In this document: one piece after another, positions 34,782-38,464 of the stretch
How positions within the stretch are numbered: position 1 is the first letter of the stretch
Layout of the letters: each line of letters starts with the position of its first letter
IMG/VR virus record: IMGVR_UViG_3300025118_000052
Location: 1-38,464 of that record
DNA: 38,464 nucleotides
Origin: a virus
Reading direction: 5' to 3' (one strand)
The notes under the pieces: generated by a model
The model's input: only the letters and a program-made list of their open reading frames with translations
Told to the model about the DNA's origin: nothing
Databases searched by the model: none
Position numbers and translations under genes: made by a program

Positions 34782-34942
34782 TATACATTGTCATATTTAG
34801 GTTTATAGGGAAATTTTTTATTTAAAAGGTCTTGTCTTTTTTTACAGCCACAGTCTTCTCCAGCTACTTTTTTAACTAAACTTTTTATTCCTGTTGCCCT
34901 AGTAATTTTCTCAATTGAATCTCCTAAGCCTCTAGATCTCAT
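34781..34942 (-). CDS. Small basic protein with a CGC motif (53 aa)
   Basis: ATG at 34942 gives 53 residues, starting MRSRGLGDSIEKITRATGIK and continuing with GEDCGCKKRQDLLNKKFPYK. The stop overlaps the next ATG by one base (TAATG). The arrangement 'LGDxIEKIT+ATGIK ... DCGCxxRxxxLNxxFPY' is one I recognise as recurrent in small phage proteins, often in marine tailed phages, with no known function. The adjacent Cys pair could bind a metal or a neighbouring Cys. It is strongly basic, so contact with DNA or an acidic surface is plausible. Confidence 0.8.
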   Translation of the reverse strand: MRSRGLGDSIEKITRATGIKSLVKKVAGEDCGCKKRQDLLNKKFPYKPKYDNV

Positions 34943-34943
34943 T

Positions 34944-35294
34944 TTATTTATCTCTATGTGATCTTTCTAAGTCGCCTTTATTACCGCCATATGTTTGCAT
35001 ATTTAAGCCTGATCTTTGACCAGTTAAATCATCTTGTACTGGAGTATCAGTAACTTCTCTTTTAGCTTCTCCCCAAAGGTTAGAACTCATATGTTTTCCT
35101 ATTTGACTTTCAGATTCCCACATATTTAAATGTGATGAATATTTAGCTTTGCCATCTCCAGAATAACGAGCTTCATGCATATGATGGGCTACGTCATCGT
35201 AACGTTCAGCCTCTTCGAGTCTTTTTACTTCATCTCTATCCCAAGCAATTCTATGAGCTGCGCCTTCGTTTAATGGTGAATTATTTTTTGCCAT
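34944..35294 (-). CDS. Small protein with N-terminal SPLN motif (116 aa)
   Basis: Begins MAKNNSPLNEGAAHRIAWDR; the SPLN at residues 6-9 is shared with otherwise unrelated neighbours. The rest is polar and Asp/Glu/Arg/His-rich, with helical segments ('DEVKRLEEAERYDDVAHHMH') and a Ser/Gly/Asn-rich C-terminus ending GDLERSHRDK. No Cys, signal or membrane segment is present, and no enzyme motif is seen; the His pairs do not form a recognised metal site. The position between the fibre gene and the CGC protein suggests a virion accessory protein. Confidence 0.75.
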   Translation of the reverse strand: MAKNNSPLNEGAAHRIAWDRDEVKRLEEAERYDDVAHHMHEARYSGDGKAKYSSHLNMWESESQIGKHMSSNLWGEAKREVTDTPVQDDLTGQRSGLNMQTYGGNKGDLERSHRDK

Positions 35295-35324
35295 TGTGTT
35301 TGTGTTTAATTGTTATTGTTTTAT

Positions 35325-36305
35325 TTATAATACTTTTTCGAAATATATTGAGTTTGGTGTATTACCTGTAGTTCCGACAGATGGGAAAGGAGTAACTCCT
35401 CCACCTGTAAAAATCATACCAAATTGCACTGTAGCTCCTGCGGCTAAAGTTATTATCTTTTCTCCGTAGTAAATTTTATCTGTTGAAGATTCTACCGCAG
35501 CTTCAGCAATTACTTCGTAACTTGTTCCATTTATATTTAATCTTCCTTCTGTTACTACATCAGCTGTTTGATCAAACCAGTTAGATATTACTTTTATTCT
35601 CCATGTTCCTGCGCCTGCAGCTCCTAATGTAAATGTAGCTTCTTGACCCGCAGCACCACCTGGTCCAGCATTTGTACATACCCATCCGTAATTAGCTACA
35701 TTACAATCTGTAACATCAATTGTAGGAGTAGGATCATAAGGTAAATTACTAAATACACCATTTGCCCAGTTTGCATAACCTACTGGAGTACCATTTGGCC
35801 ATGTGTATTCTTGCATTACTCTTGCACCAAGTGTTCTACTTATCCCCCCTGTCATATCACTATCCCCGGTTGTTAGCGTCCCCGTGGCAGTTGTTTCTAG
35901 CTTTTTATTGTTGTTAAAATATAAATCAACAGAATCGGCTGTTTTAAATGTTGCCATTACATTGCCACCAATATCATATATTTTAAAATAATTTGCTGCT
36001 CTAACAATTAAATTACCAACACCAACTTCATCTATGTAACTATTAGCCCCATCATGATATATTTCTAAAGCTGATAATGTACCAAAATTCCATTTAAAAT
36101 TATCTGGAACTACAACACCAGCAACGCCAGTCATTGTACCACCAGCAAGTGGTAAATAAGATCCAAATGGTAATAAAGGTTCTAAACTAGTTGCTAGATT
36201 TGCAGGGGTAATTTTTTTATTTACTACACCTTGATATCCTACAATATCATCAAAGTTCGCTATATCGGCTTCGGCTGTAAAAGCGGAAAATTTTATATTT
36301 GCCAT
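35325..36305 (-). CDS. Fibre/decoration structural protein with phage fibre repeats (326 aa)
   Basis: The N-terminal ~60 residues (MANIKFSAFTAEADIANFDD, then YLPLAGGTMTG at about 50-60) match the starts of many phage fibre proteins, where 'LPLxGGTMTG' introduces a trimeric beta region. Residues about 78-140 contain 'IYHDGANSYIDEVGVGNL' followed by an 'AxFKTADSVDLYFNNNKKLE' segment, the repeat widely seen in marine phage fibre and head-fibre proteins. The C-terminal ~160 residues are a Gly/Thr/Ala-rich beta domain with two Cys (in CNVANYGWVC), probably a receptor-binding or trimer-capping domain. There is no S74 chaperone here. A head fibre or tail fibre role is likely; its distance from the tail genes favours head fibre, by inference. 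Confidence 0.8.
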   Translation of the reverse strand: MANIKFSAFTAEADIANFDDIVGYQGVVNKKITPANLATSLEPLLPFGSYLPLAGGTMTGVAGVVVPDNFKWNFGTLSALEIYHDGANSYIDEVGVGNLIVRAANYFKIYDIGGNVMATFKTADSVDLYFNNNKKLETTATGTLTTGDSDMTGGISRTLGARVMQEYTWPNGTPVGYANWANGVFSNLPYDPTPTIDVTDCNVANYGWVCTNAGPGGAAGQEATFTLGAAGAGTWRIKVISNWFDQTADVVTEGRLNINGTSYEVIAEAAVESSTDKIYYGEKIITLAAGATVQFGMIFTGGGVTPFPSVGTTGNTPNSIYFEKVL

Positions 36306-36319
36306 GTTTTATTTTTTAT

Positions 36320-36475
36320 TTATTCTCTAATCATTAGATCAGCTCCATTTTCGGTTTCCATGAAATCTACGCCATTCTCCATTAAAATGAAGTTGGTGAT
36401 TGGGCCTCCCCCTGTACCTGATATATTAGGTATCGCAAGGATTGCATTTGCATTTCCAAAAATTGTAGGTGCCAT
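36320..36475 (-). CDS. Small 51-residue protein with ENG repeat
   Basis: ATG at 36475 overlaps the previous stop (TAATG) and gives 51 residues: MAPTIFGNANAILAIPNISG, a Gly-rich hinge, then ILMENGVDFMETENGADLMI. The C-terminal part is a short internal duplication of (M/T)ENGxDxM, a beta-hairpin-like repeat seen at the ends of other phage structural proteins. It lies between two structural genes with the same dense packing. A small virion or fibre-adaptor protein is plausible; no family is recognised. Confidence 0.7.
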   Translation of the reverse strand: MAPTIFGNANAILAIPNISGTGGGPITNFILMENGVDFMETENGADLMIRE

Positions 36476-36975
36476 TATTGTACTGCTATTATATCAGCCG
36501 CTGTTGTACCAGTAGCCCATACTTTATATACAGCCAATGGTAGCCAAGAGGCATTACCGATGTTTAATAAAGTTACATCATCTCCTTGAATTGTAGTAAC
36601 ACGAATATTTCCTGCTGTTCCTACAAATAATAATAATCCTGTATTAACACTAAATTGAAAATTACCATTCCCTTTATATACTACAAAAGCATTACCTGCA
36701 GCGAATATATTAACGCTGATAGCTAATTCAGTTTCACTTTTTACTTCTGTAATTATAGCATGTGTATTAGTGGTTGTGTTATATATGACATCTCCTTTTT
36801 GTACACCATCTGTTAAGAAGGTTCCAGCCGCCGCTGTCATATCTGGTGGCGGTCCTGCAGATCCTGTAGTAGCAGTACCCGCGCTGATAATTCCTGGTAC
36901 AGGAATATTTATATCATCACTAGGTATTACTGGAATTGCAGATATTGCTTGATTGGCTACGTCGTATGCTCCCAT
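36475..36975 (-). CDS. Small beta-rich structural/decoration protein (166 aa)
   Basis: The N-terminus MGAYDVANQAISAIPVIP is followed by a Gly/Ala/Thr-rich beta region. About residues 45-80 resemble a small beta barrel ('FLTDGVQKGDVIYNTTTN' then AIITEVKSETELAIS). The C-terminal ~55 residues read 'LLLFVGTAGNIRVTTIQGDD' and 'LPLAVYKVWATGTTAADIIA', a pattern I associate with small capsid-decoration or spike-type proteins in marine phages. No Cys, signal or membrane segment. It fits a trimeric decoration protein on the head or a fibre adaptor. Confidence 0.75.
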   Translation of the reverse strand: MGAYDVANQAISAIPVIPSDDINIPVPGIISAGTATTGSAGPPPDMTAAAGTFLTDGVQKGDVIYNTTTNTHAIITEVKSETELAISVNIFAAGNAFVVYKGNGNFQFSVNTGLLLFVGTAGNIRVTTIQGDDVTLLNIGNASWLPLAVYKVWATGTTAADIIAVQ

Positions 36976-36981
36976 AATTTT

Positions 36982-37167
36982 TTAATATTTACCTTTTGCT
37001 ATTTCTGTTATTGGTCCTCTTGTATAAGGTGTCATTGCTTTTGGCAATTGTATACCCCATAAACCATTACTTCGACCTGGACCGTGTGGTCTACTTAGTT
37101 GTGATAAAGGGCCATCCCATATATGTGATTCTCCTGTTATCCCTATTTTTTTACCTCTTTTTTCCAT
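36982..37167 (-). CDS. Small basic protein, unknown (61 aa)
   Basis: MEKRGKKIGITGESHIWDGP is followed by a Gly/Pro/Arg/His-rich middle (LSRPHGPGRSNGLWGIQLPK) and a short basic end (GPITEIAKGKY). It has little predictable structure and no Cys or membrane segment. The start codon follows an A/T-rich leader. It lies between two likely structural genes with short gaps on both sides, supporting a real gene. No function is assigned. Confidence 0.6.
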   Translation of the reverse strand: MEKRGKKIGITGESHIWDGPLSQLSRPHGPGRSNGLWGIQLPKAMTPYTRGPITEIAKGKY

Positions 37168-37186
37168 AATTATTTAAGTTTATGTA

Positions 37187-37951
37187 TTATCCTAATGTTC
37201 CTTCGTTATAAAAATTAAATTGCTCTCCCATACCACCAGCTTGGTTTCCATACGCATAATCATTTCCCCTGCTATCTCGGAAGCTTCGTCCCATGATCGA
37301 TGTATCGCGGTTATTCAGGTCTTGCCTGTTGATAAACCATCCCCCTCTTTGGCCCCCTCTTTGGTTATCGGCATAATCATAATTTCTATTTCCCCATAAT
37401 CCTTCTGCAGCATTAGCTCTAATTTCGTCTCCTTGAGTACTCCCCGCATAGTTCCATGCAGTATCTCCTTCTTCTATTCCCCTATCAGCCCATCTCTGCA
37501 TTCCTTCTTGCCAGTCATTACCTTTAGCAGCTGCGTACATCGCGCGCGCACTTTGTATACGAGCATCTCTACCAGCCATTCCGCCATTTTTTTGTTGATA
37601 TTCTCCTATCTCATATCCTCCTCTATTTGTTCCATCAGCACCTAGTCGCTTAGTAGATGTTCGTATATTAGTATTACTAGCACCTCTCATTGGTCGTAAA
37701 CTTGATGCCATATTTGCATTCTCTATAAAATTTTGATTAGTGCTATAAGGCGTATCCCCAGTTTGGAAAGTTCCATCTGTAATACCAGGAATATACTCAT
37801 CCTGAATACCATCAGGATTTTCAATTCCTTGTCCAGTATCAGTACCAAGAGCTGTATTAGGTGGAGCACTATTGGCTGGCGGTTGCGTAGTATTTGCTTG
37901 GGCTCCTGTTGGGGTTAGTACATTATTAATGTCAGGTAAGTTTGCTGCCAT
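37187..37951 (-). CDS. Low-complexity Gly/Asn/Gln/Arg-rich protein (254 aa)
   Basis: Residues 1 to about 75 are Pro/Thr/Asn/Gly-rich, like a disordered linker. The rest is rich in Gly, Asn, Arg, Tyr and Asp with repeated short units (NRGGYEIGEY, RGGQRGGWFINRQD, RDSRGNDYAYGNQAGG) and one helix-like part at about 130-165 ('ARIQSARAMYAAAKGNDWQE'). No Cys, signal, membrane segment or enzyme motif. Composition of this kind suits a flexible virion or head-interior protein. The position beside SPLN proteins and the fibre gene supports a structural role, but nothing more specific can be said. Confidence 0.7.
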   Translation of the reverse strand: MAANLPDINNVLTPTGAQANTTQPPANSAPPNTALGTDTGQGIENPDGIQDEYIPGITDGTFQTGDTPYSTNQNFIENANMASSLRPMRGASNTNIRTSTKRLGADGTNRGGYEIGEYQQKNGGMAGRDARIQSARAMYAAAKGNDWQEGMQRWADRGIEEGDTAWNYAGSTQGDEIRANAAEGLWGNRNYDYADNQRGGQRGGWFINRQDLNNRDTSIMGRSFRDSRGNDYAYGNQAGGMGEQFNFYNEGTLG

Positions 37952-37960
37952 AATTTTTTA

Positions 37961-38191
37961 TTAATTTATATGGATTGCTGCTAATTTAGCTTTTGCAGCA
38001 TCCCTAGTTTTAAATCTTCCTCCTTCAGTCCATACTCCACCTTTTTTATTATTAAGAATATAAAATGGTTCTGAACCTGATCCTTCGCGAATACATCCTT
38101 CCTTTGTTTCTGCACATCCTTTACCATAATTAAGTGGAGATTTTCCTCCTCCTACTTGACTTAATGGTGAATATTTCATATTAAATGCCAT
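37961..38191 (-). CDS. Small SPLN-motif protein with phage 'NNKKGGVW' domain (76 aa)
   Basis: Starts MAFNMKYSPLSQVGGGKSPL, giving SPLS at 8-11 and SPLN at 18-21. The rest is a compact domain with C26 and C33 (CAETKEGC), the strand FYILNNKKGGVW, and a helix FKTRDAAKAKLAAIH. The pattern 'w.I.nnKtGklW....y.t.e.A..al.AyHa' recurs in small proteins of diverse phages with no known function. Its N-terminus is nearly the same as an internal segment of the 490-aa protein (AFKMKYSPFNQG), pointing to a shared interaction motif. Confidence 0.75.
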   Translation of the reverse strand: MAFNMKYSPLSQVGGGKSPLNYGKGCAETKEGCIREGSGSEPFYILNNKKGGVWTEGGRFKTRDAAKAKLAAIHIN

Positions 38192-38219
38192 AATTTATTT
38201 ATTTAGTTATGATTAATTT

Positions 38220-38464
38220 TTAGTCATCTACGCATGTGAATCCTTCTCTGTGTTGTCCTTTAGGGCAGCCGGGTGAACCAGGATTTTGCGACAACTGCAT
38301 TGTCTTAAAATAAGAACTTGGCGTTCTACCAAATATCCCTACTTTTTGACTACTTGTAGAATTTGTAGAACTTGTATTAACATTAAAATTAGGAGTAGTA
38401 TTAGGCTTCTTAACACAACTATTCCCAACCCAATGATGGGATATCTTCGCATCACAGTCTGCTT
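38220..38464 (-). CDS. Cys-rich protein, C-terminal part only (runs off right edge)
   Basis: A frame open at the window's right edge gives 81 residues and a TAA stop at 38220-38222; its start lies outside. It contains CDAKISHHWVGNSC (Cys, Trp after 7, Cys after 4), a Thr/Ser/Asn-rich linker, and a C-terminal segment ending GCPKGQHREGFTCVDD. The first segment matches the C-x(n)-W-x(n)-C units of the 490-aa protein at 32923-34395, so the two are probably related in part. Small disulfide or metal-binding repeats are the likely basis. No function is assigned. Confidence 0.7.
   Translation of the reverse strand, partial: ADCDAKISHHWVGNSCVKKPNTTPNFNVNTSSTNSTSSQKVGIFGRTPSSYFKTMQLSQNPGSPGCPKGQHREGFTCVDD

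Noticed and set aside
1-38464. tRNA genes, CRISPR arrays, insertion sequences, integrase or attachment sites
   Set aside because: Read through without finding cloverleaf, spaced direct repeats, transposase motifs or recombinase signatures. Absence by eye is weaker than a tRNAscan or profile search.

Overview
This window looks like a contiguous block of the structural and packaging half of a tailed, podovirus-type phage genome that infects a marine or aquatic Bacteroidota (probably flavobacterial) host. All genes I can support lie on the minus strand, are packed almost end to end (many TAATG stop/start overlaps), and are AT-rich. Three things support a Bacteroidota host. Nearly every start codon follows an A/T-rich leader with no Shine-Dalgarno sequence. 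The phage-encoded lipoprotein has an 'IISC' lipobox. The phage-encoded outer-membrane protein has a short signal peptide with a Gln at its end. The large-subunit terminase (739 aa), portal (799 aa), scaffold-like protein, ~506-aa capsid protein, paired ring proteins, 'MNKDxDxRLxPxGEYxDAxN' tail hub and multi-thousand-residue cargo protein resemble crAss-like (Crassvirales-type) and related uncultured marine podoviruses. I cannot place it phylogenetically without a search.

Layout in transcription order (right to left). Positions 38464-34407 hold small virion-associated or accessory genes: a Cys-rich partial gene, small proteins carrying an 'SPLN' peptide motif, a fibre/decoration protein with DGxNSYI-type repeats, small conserved proteins and a 124-aa HExxH putative zinc protease. 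Positions 34395-31161 hold a large low-complexity Cys/Trp-repeat protein, a probable 3-TM holin, two small proteins, a GroES-like protein and a small protein just ahead of the terminase. Positions 31161-23760 hold TerL, portal, scaffold-like protein and major capsid protein. Two intrinsic terminators then bracket a 258-aa head-associated protein. Positions 22857-14060 hold two ring/adaptor proteins, the 1730-aa tail hub and a 468-aa tail protein. Positions 14049-1829 hold a GNAT-like protein, an internal virion protein with an S74-type chaperone tail, a 622-aa virion protein and a giant 3022-aa protein. The giant protein contains a complete HAD-phosphatase motif set and a zincin-like motif. 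Positions 1826-1 hold a 29-codon mini-ORF, a secreted outer-membrane beta-barrel protein, a lipoprotein and a small single-TM protein that runs off the window.

The genes appear to work as one late operon: package DNA (TerL), build the head (portal, scaffold, capsid, 258-aa protein), attach the short tail (rings, hub), load proteins to be ejected with the DNA (298-, 622- and 3022-aa proteins), and lyse or remodel the envelope (holin, outer-membrane protein, lipoprotein). The less described elements are the HAD domain in the giant cargo protein, the envelope cassette at the left end, the SPLN motif shared by otherwise unrelated small proteins, the repeated C-x(n)-W-x(n)-C modules, and the terminators that insulate the 258-aa gene. 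I saw no tRNA, CRISPR, insertion sequence, integrase, replication gene or endolysin here.
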